Shown in pieces: positions 44,981 to 56,944 of a stretch of DNA of 64,000 nucleotides; the first letter of the stretch is position 1; each line of letters opens with the position of its first letter. The notes beneath the pieces were generated by a model. It saw only the letters and a program-made list of their open reading frames with translations. It did not search any database and was not told the origin of the DNA. The translations under genes were made by a program, and so were the position numbers. Origin of the DNA: Hsuehochloa calcarea (taxonomy: Eukaryota > Streptophyta > Magnoliopsida > Poales > Poaceae); the NCBI GenBank assembly GCA_036346395.1, contig CM070594.1, positions 21,609,385 through 21,673,384 on the forward strand, given 5' to 3'.

Positions 44981-45517
44981 TGAAAATACAACATAAATTG
45001 AAATAAATTGTTGAAACCAACTGACAAAAGTAAATACTATTTCTAATTCGAAAATGGACTGTTAGAGAGGATCACATTTTATTCTAGTTTGCACAGCTAA
45101 TGTCATTGCACCATGGATACTAACTCTAAAACAATCAGTTACATAGGATGGACAAAATCTCATTTTTTTCTGCTGTGTGTTGATTAGATGTGTGACAAGT
45201 GACATACAATATTGAATGGCATCTAGGGGAGTCTCAAAAAGAAAAGAAGAGCATCTACCATGTTCACATTAACGACATGCTTTTGTGAACTTTCTGCAAA
45301 AGTTGCAGCCATGGCCTAAACCCAGTTCAACAGTCTCTCTTAGAACCTTTACCTTTCAGCGCAGTCCAGTGGAAAGACAATGCTTGCCAGTAAGTTGCTG
45401 CAATCCAAAGCCCCTCTTTTGTTTATTTCTCAAGTACACTTAATCGACGGTCTCAAAATAAAAAATTTATTCGACCAATTGGTGGAAGAGATGTGAAAAC
45501 TTTGTTCTTACAAAAGT
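44981..45517. other. Unassigned AT-rich DNA
   Basis: No ORF or repeat family is recognised. It may be the 3' untranslated part of the minus-strand gene remnant at 45518-45738. Confidence 0.4.
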
Positions 45518-45738
45518 CTAGCCATGCTCATAGATCCCTCTCTTTTCGTGGAAAAAGAATCTTCCATTTGGGGCAAGTTTAACAATATACTGTCCAGACA
45601 ACTAATCTTGGTTTCTTTTGCCTGGTAATCTAAACAACTAGCAAAATGATCATATATATATTACCATGTTCCTACTGAGTTGAACAAGTGCTCTCGACAA
45701 CTTTGCAGCCTCCAATGGCGGACTTGGAGCACTAGATT
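45518..45738 (-). pseudogene. Possible 3' end of a spliced cellular gene (two exons)
   Basis: On the minus strand, a pyrimidine tract and AG acceptor precede an exon at 45738-45665 reading APSPPLEAAKLSRALVQLS. A GT donor (GTAATA) opens a 75-nt intron (45664-45590) that ends in GGACAG. The final exon (45589-45518) continues in phase, reads VKLAPNGRFFFHEKRGIYEH and ends in TAG. Correct splice signals, matching phase and a stop within a short last exon suggest real gene structure. I do not recognise the protein. No convincing upstream exons are visible before the LINE at 45872. Confidence 0.35.
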
Positions 45739-45871
45739 CTTGCAAACATTAGAAGAAAAAAAGAGAAATGCGCAATAAAGTGAGAAAATAACCATCATTC
45801 TTGTTACTACAAAAAAATTTGCACTGTGAAACAAGCTGCTAGCTAATAAAAAAGCGGCAGAGAGCGGGCGG

Positions 45872-46690
45872 ATGGCGACGCTCTGCACCCCTCCGCCACC
45901 GCCCTTCTCCTTACCCCGCTCCACCCGCCCGCCACCGCCCCCTCAATTACTTGCCCCCCCCCCCACCTCCCTCACCACCTTACCACCACCACCCAGCCCC
46001 ACCTTGCCCACCCCCCCCCCCGGCGCACCACCACCACCACCACAAAATCCTCCCACCAAATCCAGATCTACCCCCATCTGGTGGAGGCCCGCCGCCACCC
46101 CCGGTCACCTCGACGACGGCGATCACCCAACCGAGGTAGAGGAGGTACCTGAGATGCCATTTAGCCGCCAAGGGAAGCCCCCCCCCCCAAAAAAATAGCA
46201 CATCACGCTTTCCCCGTCCCTGCACCGGTCGGCCTCCCACGATGACTACGGCCTCCACCACAAGGAAGAGAATGTCACGAATCCGCATGCAAGTCACCAC
46301 AAGGAAGAGCCTCCATGTCACGAAGCCCGCATGCAAGTCACTTTCAAGGCTTTTCGCACCTGCAATCCCGACGGCCGGACTTCTCCGAGTGGTTGGTCTC
46401 AACACCTCAACACCCGGTGGACAACTCGGGCCAACAAGCCAAGCAAGGCCACCTAGACATCGCCCCCACCACGCCACCCCTCAACATGGTGTTGTCCCTT
46501 TTCGTTGAGCTACCGTCGTCGGTCCATACCACGCCGACGCCCGTCGCCATGATAAAGCAACGCTGGACTAGGCATGTCAACCTCTCAAAGGTTCGTCATA
46601 GACTATGCTTAGTGTAGAAAAGGCGGACGGGCACTATGCTGCACAGGGAGCAAGACACACTCGCCCATAAGCTGGGGACACTGCCGCAAG
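45872..46690 (+). pseudogene. LINE-G ORF1 region, upstream part
   Basis: The 109-aa Pro-rich frame from 45872 is cut at a C/A homopolymer (46181-46197). In another frame the sequence continues as VAMIKQRWTRHVNLSKVRHR and LHREQDTLAHKLGTLPQDQ up to the Sire-D target site. The same frame resumes at 56569, so Sire-D lies inside this ORF. It is assigned to LINE ORF1 because an L1-type ORF2 follows on the same strand at 63459. No CCHC knuckle is visible, and the start of the LINE is uncertain. Confidence 0.5.
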
Positions 46691-46695
46691 ACCAA

Positions 46696-48518
46696 TGTGG
46701 GACCGTAAAGGCGACTAGACGGGGGGTGAATAGGCGCTTTCTCGATTTTTCATCTTAATCAAATTCAACACACACTTTTCTCCTTTAGCTATGAAAGCTA
46801 AGAAGATCAGTAAACGCACAGAGAAAGCCTTATGCTGAATTCAATTACCCCCTTAACCACAATACACAAATATGGAGAGTTGATCTCACTAGGCGGTCGG
46901 ACCGGTGTCTTCTTCGATCGCTGGCGTTGACCGCCGCAATTGGCGGCGATTGTCGCGGTCGGGCGTGATGTAAAATCGGTCAGACCGATTTAGTCCAGAG
47001 GCAACACACAATGCCCAAATCCAAAATAAAAATTTCTCCAACTTTTGATTCAACCAATGAAACTTGATCAAATTTGGAGCACACCTCCCAAAGGATATCT
47101 AAGACCTATTTCTAGCGACGATCGTTCAGATCCACTTCCAGAAATCGATATCTTAATGTTTTACCAAAGAAGTGTTCCAAAACCTATAAATATGAAAATC
47201 TTGATCCAAGACTTGCTTGTGGGGGATTGATGATCTAGATGATTCTAGGAGTATACCCATACATCATAGAAAGGTAAAAACGGTCAAGAGACCAAGCATA
47301 AACACTAGGATCAAGGAAGCACCAAAATCATCAAAAAGAGAGAAGAACACAAATGAGACTTCACCCTTGAGCAAACAACAATAGATTGATTGATTCAAGA
47401 TGTTGCTTACAAAGCCACTCCCTCAAGGAGGACAAGAGCTCAATCCAAGAGCACACTCAATTTCCTCTCCTCTCCTCTCGCTCTCCAAACCCTAACCCTA
47501 GAAAAAGCTTTTGCAAATGAGGGCTTAAGTGCTTGGGGGGATTTTCCATCTCCCCTTTTTATTTATAGGAGAGGCTAGTGTTTCTCTAATGGGATCCCAT
47601 TAAAGCCCAACACAAATGGGACCCACACACACACATCAATATGTTGAAGCAATTGCCTGCTTCATCACGTGTAGGTTGATCAGCGGCTCTCATCATGTCG
47701 GCAAGTCTCTCCCGTCCGAATCCACTTGCACCGACTACCGCGCCGCTAGATCTAACCAGCTGCAACGAACCGCCCGTTCGATCCATCTTGTACAATCTGC
47801 ACCATGCTTGAGTCACACGATCTCACCCGGCATCCATGATCGTTCTGGACCTCATCTCTCCAAGCGTAGTCCCGATCCTCCTTGCCGTTGACGTCGTTGA
47901 CCTGCAAGCCACCTACACAGCAATAGACAAACAAATCGTCTCCGGGAACAAGTTCTTCACAACTTGACCCACGTTAGCTCAACAATACAATATACAACAA
48001 TAAAGCATTGAAACTCATGTATTAAACATAACAAAAACACATCAATGCCAAAATAGTCGAAGTCCAAGTGGAAGCCGGTCTGACCGCCCTACCAAGCCGG
48101 TCGGACCGATTTCCCAGCGGTCGGACCGATTCCACAACGGCGGTCGGACCGCCCGAAAAGACTTAGCCAAATTTCAACTCGAAAATCCGCAAGCTCTCTG
48201 GAATTTTCAACTGATAGAACTTTTGACTGGGAACTCCAAAAATTATGTGACCACATCCAGGAGACTCCCCTCTCAAGCCTACACAACCTATTTTTGGCAT
48301 AGCCCCAAACTCCATCATAAACTGTGGCCGGTTTGACCGGCAAGCATCACTGATCGGACTGCCACACGGCCGGTCTGACTAGCGGATTGGTCGGTCTGAC
48401 CACCAATGACCTGACAGCACTGAAGTTTTCTGAAAACGCGAGCTTCGTCAAACCAACAATGCCATTGCCAATTGACTCATCACTCTTAGATCATGCACAT
48501 ATCCCCACGATATCCACA
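46696..48518 (-). repeat. Sire-D 3' LTR (1823 bp)
   Basis: On the minus strand it begins TGTGGATATCG after the AAGAGGGAGAT polypurine tract (48519-48529) and ends GGTCCCACA. CGGTCGGACCG palindromes lie at 46890-46990, 48070-48155 and 48320-48415. A CCTATAAATA box is near 47563-47572. The palindrome group at 46890-46990 has lost several units compared with 54900-55010. Confidence 0.92.
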
Positions 48519-49912
48519 ATCTCCCTCTTGATGAACACATTGGCAATTTCCCAAAAAATGAAGTTTGGTGGTTTGAAAAATAAAAACTCGTAGTTTTCGC
48601 ACAAAGGCACAACTTGGTCCATAAGCAAAAGAAAGCTTAGGAAACGACCAAGGCAGAATAGCATAGGCAAGCGAGATAAGACAAAGAGAGCACAAAAAGT
48701 TTTAATTTCCGGAAAGTAGCCAAAAATCTCACTTCGGTCCAAATGAAAGAACAAATATTCTATTTGACCTTTGATCATTGTGAGTCTTCTAGATTTCTAA
48801 ATATAAATAGTAAAAGGCAATAAAACCAAAATAATCCACTCACAATGATAACCAATTTCCCGAAAATGCATTTTCCCTTTATGACTCCAAAAAGCTCTAA
48901 AAACCACATTTTCCCTAATCTTTCTCCCCTTTGACAATGAATTCATCAAGATGCAAGGAAAAAGTTAGAGCATGAAGGAATGACGAATTTTTTTATTTTT
49001 GAACTTTAGCAAAAGGAGCCATGAAGATTATCCATGAAGACAGTACAAGTATTACACCAAGCCATATTAAGTGAAGAAGCTGTGTTCAATCATGGCAAAT
49101 CATGTACTGCAAAGCTAAGACCAAAATAGCAATAATCTGATATTAAATGAATTGATACCATGATAAGTTGCTCAATATCATAGTTTCACCAAGGTATCTA
49201 AAAATGAGTCAAGCCATGTCTATAAGAACATTAAGACCAGAAACTAGAAACTAAGACATTTTGAGCATTAGGAGTTCAAATATGAAGCAATTTAATCAAG
49301 CACTTAGCATTTTTGAGCATTTTGCTGAATATGATAAATAATTTTTTTATAGCAATGTGCTAGATCTCAAGCCTTACCGCGACCATCTCAAGCAAGAAGC
49401 ATAAAAGAATGGTCTAGGTCATCCAAAACTCCCCCTGAGTTCATGCCTAGTGCAATGGCAAGCAGTCTCATGAAAAAGAATTGGTGAGATCAGTTTTTTC
49501 GCATATAAAAACCCATTCTTACTTAAGAATTAACAAAGCTCATTTTACAGCTCAAACTCAGTTCAAAGCTCAATTTAACCTATAGACATGGCATGAATCA
49601 TGAGAGGATCACAGAAGCAAAACTAGCCACAAGATCCAGCAAAACATGATTTGATTCAGTTTTGCTCACATATCTAAAGCTAGCAAGGCAAAAGCTAAGC
49701 TAAACAAGAAGAGCCATAAAAGAAGTCTAGCAGACTATCACAGGACATGGCAAGGTATAAAGTATGAAAATATGCCATACAAGGATAATAATCAAAGCTC
49801 CACAAGATTATAATACAATGCAAGAAATTCGAATCTTAAAATGCATTATGATACAATGAATGCAAAAAAGAGCAAACTCCCTCTCAAAACAGCCCAATCG
49901 GACTAATAACCC
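48519..49912 (-). other. Sire-D post-pol tract
   Basis: The 1.4 kb between RNase H and the 3' LTR has no supported ORF. It carries minus-strand purine runs at about 49865-49880 (GAGAGGGAGTTTG), 49427-49440 (TCAGGGGGAG), 48921-48935 (CAAAGGGGAGAAAG) and next to the LTR at 48519-48529, again a multi-PPT arrangement. Confidence 0.7.
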
Positions 49913-50665
49913 CTAATTCTCCCCCCACAAAGTAGCAAAACGAGAAGAATCAAGCGCTTTAGTGAAAATATCTGCAAGCTGCTGCTCTGACTCTACAAAG
50001 TGAAGCACAACATCACCCTTCTCAATATGGTCTCTAAGAAAATGATATCGAATATCAATGTGTTTAGTCCTTGAATGTTGCACTGGGTTTTTAGCAATGT
50101 TTATGGCAGAAGTATTGTCACAGAAAAGAGGAACACTTTCCAAAAATAACCCATAGTCCCGCAGTGTGGATGAGATCCAGAGAACCTGAGAGCAACCACT
50201 GGCAGCAGCTACATACTCGGCCTCGGCTGTGGACTGTGCAACAGAAGACTATTTTCTAGAAGACCAAGAAACAAGAGATGTGCCTAAGAAATGACAAGTG
50301 CTAGAAGTACTCTTCCTATCCACTCTACACCCCGCAAAATCAGCATCAGAAAATGCTCGAATTGAGAGAGCAGGAGAAGAAGAATACCAGAGTCCAAAGT
50401 CAAGAGTATCTTGAAGATACCTGAAGATGCGACGTACTACTTGACGATGAGAAGCACAAGGGGAAGCCTGAAAGCGAGCGCACAGACATACAACAAATTG
50501 TATGTCTGACCTCGACGCTGTGAGATAGAGGAGGGAGCCAATCATGCTGCGGTACTCCTTCTGGTCCACGGGCTCTCCATCCTCATCAGGGTCCAGCACG
50601 GTGGTTGTGGCAATGGGAGTAGACATTGGCCTACTACTTCCCATATTGAAACAGAAGAAGGTCAT
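49913..50665 (-). pseudogene. Sire-D RT C-terminus and RNase H
   Basis: 50665-50249 encodes the RT thumb and start of RNase H (EYRSMIGSLLYLTASRSDI, then AFSDADFAG and WSSRK). A TAG at 50249 then interrupts, where related elements have CAG (Gln). The same frame continues with AEAEY-type sequence and 50143-49913 (PLFCDNTSAINIAKNP, then HFVESEQQLADIFTKAL). Only one nonsense codon lies across 750 bp, so decay is mild. Confidence 0.85.
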
Positions 50666-50794
50666 TTGTATACTTATTCTGGTGGATGAAGGTGCCTTCT
50701 TTTAGTTGTTTGACTTGAAGACCAAGGAAGAATGTCAACTCTCCCATCATGCTCATCTCAAACTCACTACTCATAGAATCTAAAAATCTGGACA

Positions 50795-51949
50795 CTAAAG
50801 CTGAGAAGAACCACCGAATATGATATCATCCACATAAATCTTGAAATGAGAGACTTTGGGTGAATGACCAAATCTGAGCTCAAAAGAGGTCTTCCCAATC
50901 ACAGATCTCAAGAAAACCCTATTGGAGATATAACAAGCAGTAGAGATCGCCTCAGCCCAAAATCTCCTAGGAGTAGAATGCTCATCTAACATGGTTCGAG
51001 CCATCTCTACAACAGTTCTGTTCTTCCTCTCTACAACACCATTCTGCTGGGGAACTCTAGGAGAAGAAAACTGATGCTCAATTCTCCTATCAGTGCAGAA
51101 GGTAGGAAAAGAAGAATTCTTGAATTATGTCCCATTGTCACTCCTAATGGCTCTCAAGGCTCCAGGAATATCAACAGCAAGTCTAAGGACCAATTCTCTA
51201 AAGAAGCCAAACGCCTCGTCCTTAGAAACCAGAAAATAAACCCATGAATACCTGGAGAAATCATCCACAACCACAAGCACATACCATTTCCCACCAGCTG
51301 ACTGAACTCTAGAAGGACCAACAGTGTCTAAGTGTAGAAGCTGTCCTGGTCCATCAGTCATCACCAAGGTAAGAGTTGGGTGGGAAGCAGACACCATCTT
51401 ACCATGTCTACAGGGTGAGCACACAAGATCTCTAACAACCTTCAGCCTAGGCAAACCTCTAATCAAGTCCTTGCAACTGACTATAGACAGTTGATCAAAG
51501 CCTATATGCCCAAGTCTACGATGCCACAAAACAAGATCAAGAGAATCAGAGGCTACAAGACATCTAGGACTAGAAGCTGAAGAAATACTGAAATTTGCAC
51601 AAAATATCTTCTCAAATCTGGAGATCTCAAAGACAAGCTCACCCGAGGAATCTAGAACTCGACACTCACCACTTTTAAACCTCACTTCTAGACCCTCATC
51701 AAGCAGCTGAGAAACAGATAGAAGATTATACATCAGCTTACTTACCAAAGCGACATCTTTAAGCATGAACTTGGTGTTGACGCGCACAGTGCCCTTTGCA
51801 GTCACGGTCCCGGTAGAAGCATCCCCAAATGTAATCAATTCATTGCTGGATGCACGTGTGAGGGAGGAGAACCATCTAGAATCTCCGGTCATATGTCGAG
51901 AACACCCAGAGTCAACAAGCCATATGTCCTCCTTCCTCGCCCGACGGAC
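50795..51949 (-). pseudogene. Sire-D protease-integrase, fused to RT YVDD by deletion
   Basis: Just after a TAG (51950-51952), the frame encodes the protease start WLVDSG (DSG codons 51905-51913). From the Met at 51892 there are 255 open residues: integrase zinc ligands H124, H129, C158 and C161, catalytic Asp 189 (HLDT) and Asp 252 (SDNGT). A TAA at 51125-51127 replaces the Glu of GTEFKN. The same frame then continues to 50795, through ARTMLDEHSTPRRFW and GHSPKVSHF, and passes directly into KIYVDDIIFGGSS. Normally about 300 codons, including the integrase end and RT fingers, separate these two points. The copy is inactive. Confidence 0.85.
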
Positions 51950-54653
51950 CTAAAAAGCACAAGCAGAAAACATTTGTGCTTCAGTACTGGGGTTAGTGAT
52001 AAAAGATCTAGGAATACAGTACTGAGATGCACGATGCCTGGGAACAGCAGAAGAAGCAGTAGAAAAATAATCAGGAATAAAATCAAAAGAATGCACACGA
52101 GAACCACCTAGACCTCTCAGAAACGATCTACCAAAAGATCGATACTCCCCCTGTCTAGATGCTACCCATGGTCTCTCCTCACGATATCCTAAACCAAAAT
52201 GCTGCCTAGACCCACCAAAAGAGTCAATAAAGTTCTCTACAAATCTAGGCCTATAAGTAGTACGATAAACAGGTTGCCTAGCTCTAGAGACTATAGCAGG
52301 TGAAGGGACTCCTCTAATGGCTCTCAAAGTGCTTATCCTCTCTTTTCTCTCAATCTTTGCTTTCTGGAAGCAGAACTCAATAGTGTGGCCTTCTTTCTTG
52401 CAGAAAGTGCAATGGTACTTGACCTTTTGAGTTGTCTGTACTGGTGAAACAGAAGCACCTTTCTTGCAAGAAAGAGTTTGAGCAAAACCTGCAGATTTGA
52501 AAACAACCTTGGATGGCTTAGGAGGTTCTAGCTCAAACAGACCACTTTTCACAACTCTAGTAATCTTAGGTGGGTGATTCTTTGAATGCTCTAGGGGATT
52601 AAAACCTAGGCCACTATTTTTCACACTCACCTTGGATTGGTCGAGAATCATGTTGAGTTTCTTTTTCCCACTGGAAAACCTCTCAAGAGTCATTTGACGT
52701 AATTATTCTCTTTAGCTAAATCCTCACATCTAGTGCACTTTCTAGACTTGATTGCCTCATCATGTTTGCTCTTAAAAAGAGCTACTTCCACTTTAAAAGC
52801 CTCACAAGGCACACAATAGGAATCCTTAATCTTATTCAACTGCTCCTTAAACTTAACTCTAAAGGCCTCTTGTATCTTACCAACCATTGTTTCAACTTCA
52901 GTATTCAAGACACAGGAGGTAGAGTCAATAACTTTCTTAGAAGCAGTAAAAGACATGGATTTTTTAATTTTAGCTTTTTCTTCAAGAGTCTTGTTTAAAG
53001 CTTCAATATCAATTATGAGCTTAGGACAATTTTCACAAGAAACAGCTCTAGAATACACAACTATTTCTGTCATCTCTTGCATTTTAATCCTATTATTCTT
53101 ACAACAAGAGCAAGTGTGACTAGCATTAAATTTTTGCAATTCTTTCAAGACGCTATCCAATTTTAATTCAAGCAAAGCACAGTTAGAACAAGTTAAAGGG
53201 ATAGCATCCAAAGTAGTCACATCAAGAGAAATGGCATCCATACAAACAGAACTAGACTTAAGAGATTCTAGTTCATCAAGAGCATCCTTTAATTGATTAA
53301 CAACAGAGGAATGAGCAGATTTCAAGTTTGTCAGTTCTTTAAGCAAGCTAGAGCAGGAATCACAAATATCATCATGATTAATAGATTTGAGCATAACAAC
53401 TTCTAGGTTCAAATTATCAATCATAGTGTCATGTTTCTTAATCATTTTTGCTTGCTTATGCAATTTCTGTTCAGCGAGCACCAAAGCCCTTTTCATATCA
53501 GCAGTGAAGGGCATACCTCATCGGGATCGCTGAAAGGATCCTCGTCATTGGAGGAGTCAGTGTCGTGGCTGTTCTTGGCCATGAAACACATGCTTGTGAA
53601 GTCATGGGCCTTCTTCTTGCCACGGGAGTCACTCTCGTCGTCCTCCGTTTCCGAGTCCACATCACTCATGTTCACATTCTCTAGAGCGGCAAGGACCCGG
53701 CTGACAAACTTGCGATAGTTTGTCTTCTTGGGTTTAGCATCCCTCGCTTGAGGATGCCTGTGTGACTCCTCCTCCTTGCCCTTCAGTTTGGGGCATCTAG
53801 AGCGAATGTGGTTTGGCTCACCACAATCAAAGCAAGTGATAGGGCCACCTCTTCTCCTGTTCCTCACCTTGTTGTATGCTCTCGTGAATTTTGTGGATAG
53901 GAGGGCTAAATCATCTTTAGGTAGTCTCTCAAGTTACTCATCGCTCAAGGAATGCAAAGCTGATAAAGAAAAACCCAATGAGCTAACATCCAAAGAATCA
54001 GAAGAGCTACCATTAGATTGGTCGACCACTAATGTCATCGACTCTGTCTTGGGGAGACGCGAGATAAAATCAATCTCATGCGTCTTCAACCTCGAGTACA
54101 ACTTATCCATGGTAAGATCACTCATGACAGTGTTGTCATTGATGGAAGTGATCTTCATTCCCCAGACCTTCACATCAAGAGCACCCAAAAGCTGGCGTGC
54201 ATTTTCTGACTCAGAAAAAATAAGGCCAACAGCGCGGAGATCACGAAGAATCTTAGAAAATCTTCCCCACAGCTCATCTAAAGACTCACCAGATCTTTGC
54301 TCGATCTTGGAGTAAATTTTCTTAAGCTGGTTCTGTCTCACTTCCTTGATCGTAGTGGAGTCCTCGTGATAATCACAGAGAGTCCGCCAGATCTCATGAG
54401 CAGACCGCAAATGAGCGACACGCTCAAACTCCGATCGACTAGGGCCTTGGATCAAAAAATTCCGAGCCTAGTTGTTGGCCTCCACATCTGGAGTGATCAC
54501 ATCGTCATCGGCTGGCACGACATAAGGATTTTTCACCTTAAGCCAAATTGTGTGCCCTTGAGCCTCGATGTAAGCCTACATTCATGCCTTCCAATATGCA
54601 AAATCAACTCCATCAAAAATATGTGGCTTAGTTGAATACTTGTCAGTCGCCAT
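51950..54653 (-). pseudogene. gag: Sire-D gag, frameshifted, two zinc fingers
   Basis: The start codon is at 54653 (MATDKYSTKPHIFDG). The gag core at 54455-53934 gives LRSAHEIWRTLCDYHED and LGALDVKVWGMKITSI. 53867-53493 has a good first knuckle CFDCGEPNHIRSRC and an acidic tail. 53514-52690 is a 274-aa Lys/Glu/Leu-rich, probably coiled-coil stretch with many CxxC pairs. It overlaps by ATGA a 247-aa segment (52693-51950) holding the second finger (C95, C98, H103, C108) and an Arg-rich tail. At least three frame changes and some stops break it. The layout matches Sire-A. Confidence 0.85.
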
Positions 54654-54695
54654 GGCTCCAAAGACCGGTTAAGATATATGAGAAGAGCTAACCGG

Positions 54696-54707
54696 GCTCT
54701 GATACCA
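54696..54707 (-). other. Sire-D primer-binding site
   Basis: On the minus strand it reads TGGTATCAGAGC, a perfect Met-tRNA complement, 2 bp from the 5' LTR. Confidence 0.95.
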
Positions 54708-54709
54708 CT

Positions 54710-56563
54710 TGTGGGACCGTAAAGGCGACTAGAGGGGGGTGAATAGGCGCTTTCTCGATTTTTCGCCTTAATCAAATTCAACACGCACTTTTCTCCTTTA
54801 GCTATGAAAGCTAAGAAGATCAGTAAACGCACATAGGAAGCCTTATGCTGAATTCAGTTACCCCCTTAACCACAATACATAAATATAGAGAATTGATCTC
54901 ACTGGGCGGTCGGACCGGTGTGCTGCTGGCGGTCTGACTGCCTGGCGGTCGGACCGGCCTCAATTGGAGGTCTGATTGTCGGGCGGTCGGACCGGCGGTG
55001 TAAAATCGGTCAGACCAATTTAGTCCAGAGGCAACACACAATGCCCAAATCCAAAATGAAAATTGGTCCAACTTATGATTCAACCAATGAAACTTGACCA
55101 AATTTGGAGCACACCTCCATAAGGATATATAAGACCTATTTCTAGCGAAGATCGTTCAGATCCACTTCAAGAAATCGATCTCTTAAGGTTTTACCAAAGA
55201 AGTGTTCCAAAACCTAGAAATATGAAAATCTTGATCCGAGACTTGCTTGTGGGGGATTGATGATCTAGATGATTCTAGGAGTATACCCACACATCGTAGC
55301 AAGGTAAAAACGATCAAGAGACTAAGCATAAACACTAGGATCAAGGAAGCACCAAAATTATCAAAAAGAGAGAAGAACACAAATGATACTTCACCCTTGA
55401 GCAAACAACAATAGATTGATTGATTCAAGATGTTGCTTACAAAGCCACTCCCTCAAGGAGGACAAGAGCTCAATCTAAGAGAACACTCAATTTCCTCTCC
55501 TCTCCTCTCCTCTCCTCTCTCCTCTCCAAACCCTAACCCTAGAAAAGGTTTTTGCAAATGAGGGCTTAAGTGATTGGGGGGATTTTCCATATCCCCCCTT
55601 TCTATTTATAGGAGAGGCTATGGTTTCTCTAATGGGCTCCCATTAAGGCCCAACACAAATGGGACCCACACACACATCAATCTGTTGAAGCAATCGCCTG
55701 CTTCACCACGTGTAGGTTGATTAGCGGCTCTCATCATGTCGGCAAGTCTCTCCCGTCCGAATCCCATCGGAACCTCCAAGGCACTTGCACCGACTCCCGC
55801 GCCGCTAGATCCAACCAGCTGCAACGAACCGCCCGTTCGATCCATATTATCCAAACTACACCATGCTTGAGTCACACGACCTCACCCGCATCCATGATCA
55901 TTCTGGACCTCAGCTATCCAAGTGTAGTCCTGATCCTCCTTGCCGTTGACGTCGTTGACCTGCAAGCCACCTGCACAGCAATAGACAAACAAATTGTCTC
56001 CGAGAATAAGTTCTTCACAACTTGACCCACGTTAACTCAACAATGCAATATGCAACAATAAAGCATTAAATACAACGAAAACACATCAATGCTAAAATGG
56101 CCGAAGTCCAAGTGGAAGCCGGTCTGACCGCCCTACCAAGCCGGTCGGACCGATTTCCCAGCGGTCGGACCGATTCCACAACGGCGGTCGGACCGCCCGA
56201 AAAGACTTAGCCAAATTTCAACTCGGAAATCTACAAGCTCTCTGGAATTTTCAAACTGATAGAACTTTTGACTGAGAGCTCCAAAAATTATGTGACCACA
56301 TCCAGGAGACTCCCCTCTCAAGCCTACACAACCTATTTTCGGCCTAGCCCCAAACTCTATCGTAAACTGTGGCCGGTCGGACTGGCAAGCATTGCCGGTC
56401 GGACTGCCACACGGCCGGTCTGACCGGCGGATTGGGCGGTCTGACCGCCAATGACCTGACAGCACTGAAGTTTTCCAAAAATGCGAGATTCGTCAAACCA
56501 ACAATGCCATTGCCAATTGACTCATCACTCTAAGATCATGCACATATCCCCACGATATCCACA
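54710..56563 (-). repeat. Sire-D 5' LTR (1854 bp)
   Basis: It is nearly identical to the 3' LTR over most of its length. Differences concentrate in the palindrome group (54900-55010) and in a CCTCT microsatellite (about 55490-55530, longer than the copy at 47465-47480). This supports fairly recent insertion with hypervariable sub-regions. Confidence 0.92.
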
Positions 56564-56568
56564 ACCAA

Positions 56569-56944
56569 ACTATGACAGACAACGCCCTTAAGGACTACCT
56601 CCACGCGTTCGACGGCCCCTTGCCACAAGAGGCCATTGAAGCATTCTCTCGTCTCCTCAAGCCAGATTGTTAGCTCACAACATAGGCCGACGGCACACTC
56701 CTGGACCTGGTGGGCCATGACGAGCCAGACATGGTGGACATCACAACAGTGACCACAGCTTCGGCTATCAGCCAGGTGGGAGTGTCGGTCCCCGTCGTGG
56801 CCGCCTAGCCGGGCCACCCTCCCAGGCTAAAGAAGACAACGACCACCTCCCCATGATCAGCATAGTCACCGACATTACCACTTTTGCCCAATTGTCGTCC
56901 TTTCTTCGGTTCCTTACGCTTCCCATCGCATGTTCGCATTTCCA
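56569..56944 (+). pseudogene. LINE-G ORF1 tail and spacer
   Basis: It continues the frame from 46690: NALKDYLHAFDGPLPQEAI, then two in-frame TAGs, then LDLVGHDEPDMVDITTVTTA, ending at TAG near 56809. The next 130 bp before Sire-E look like the ORF1-ORF2 spacer. Both early TAGs could be CAG changed by C-to-T. Confidence 0.5.

Larger units (their letters stand above)
46696..56563 (-). mobile_element. Sire-D: complete Sirevirus-type copia element, deletion derivative (9.9 kb)
   Basis: On the minus strand it runs from the 5' LTR (56563-54710), primer-binding site, gag, protease, integrase, a truncated RT, RNase H and a post-pol tract to the 3' LTR (48518-46696). The TSD accaa lies at 46691-46695 and 56564-56568. 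The protease-integrase frame is far less broken than in Sire-A or E. An internal deletion joins integrase directly to the RT active site near 50825, so the element depends on others for reverse transcription. It interrupts LINE-G ORF1. Confidence 0.95.

Noticed and set aside
45980..46477. Minus-strand Gly/Trp-rich 165-aa ORF
   Set aside because: Mirror image of the Pro/C-rich plus-strand stretch of LINE ORF1. Low complexity.
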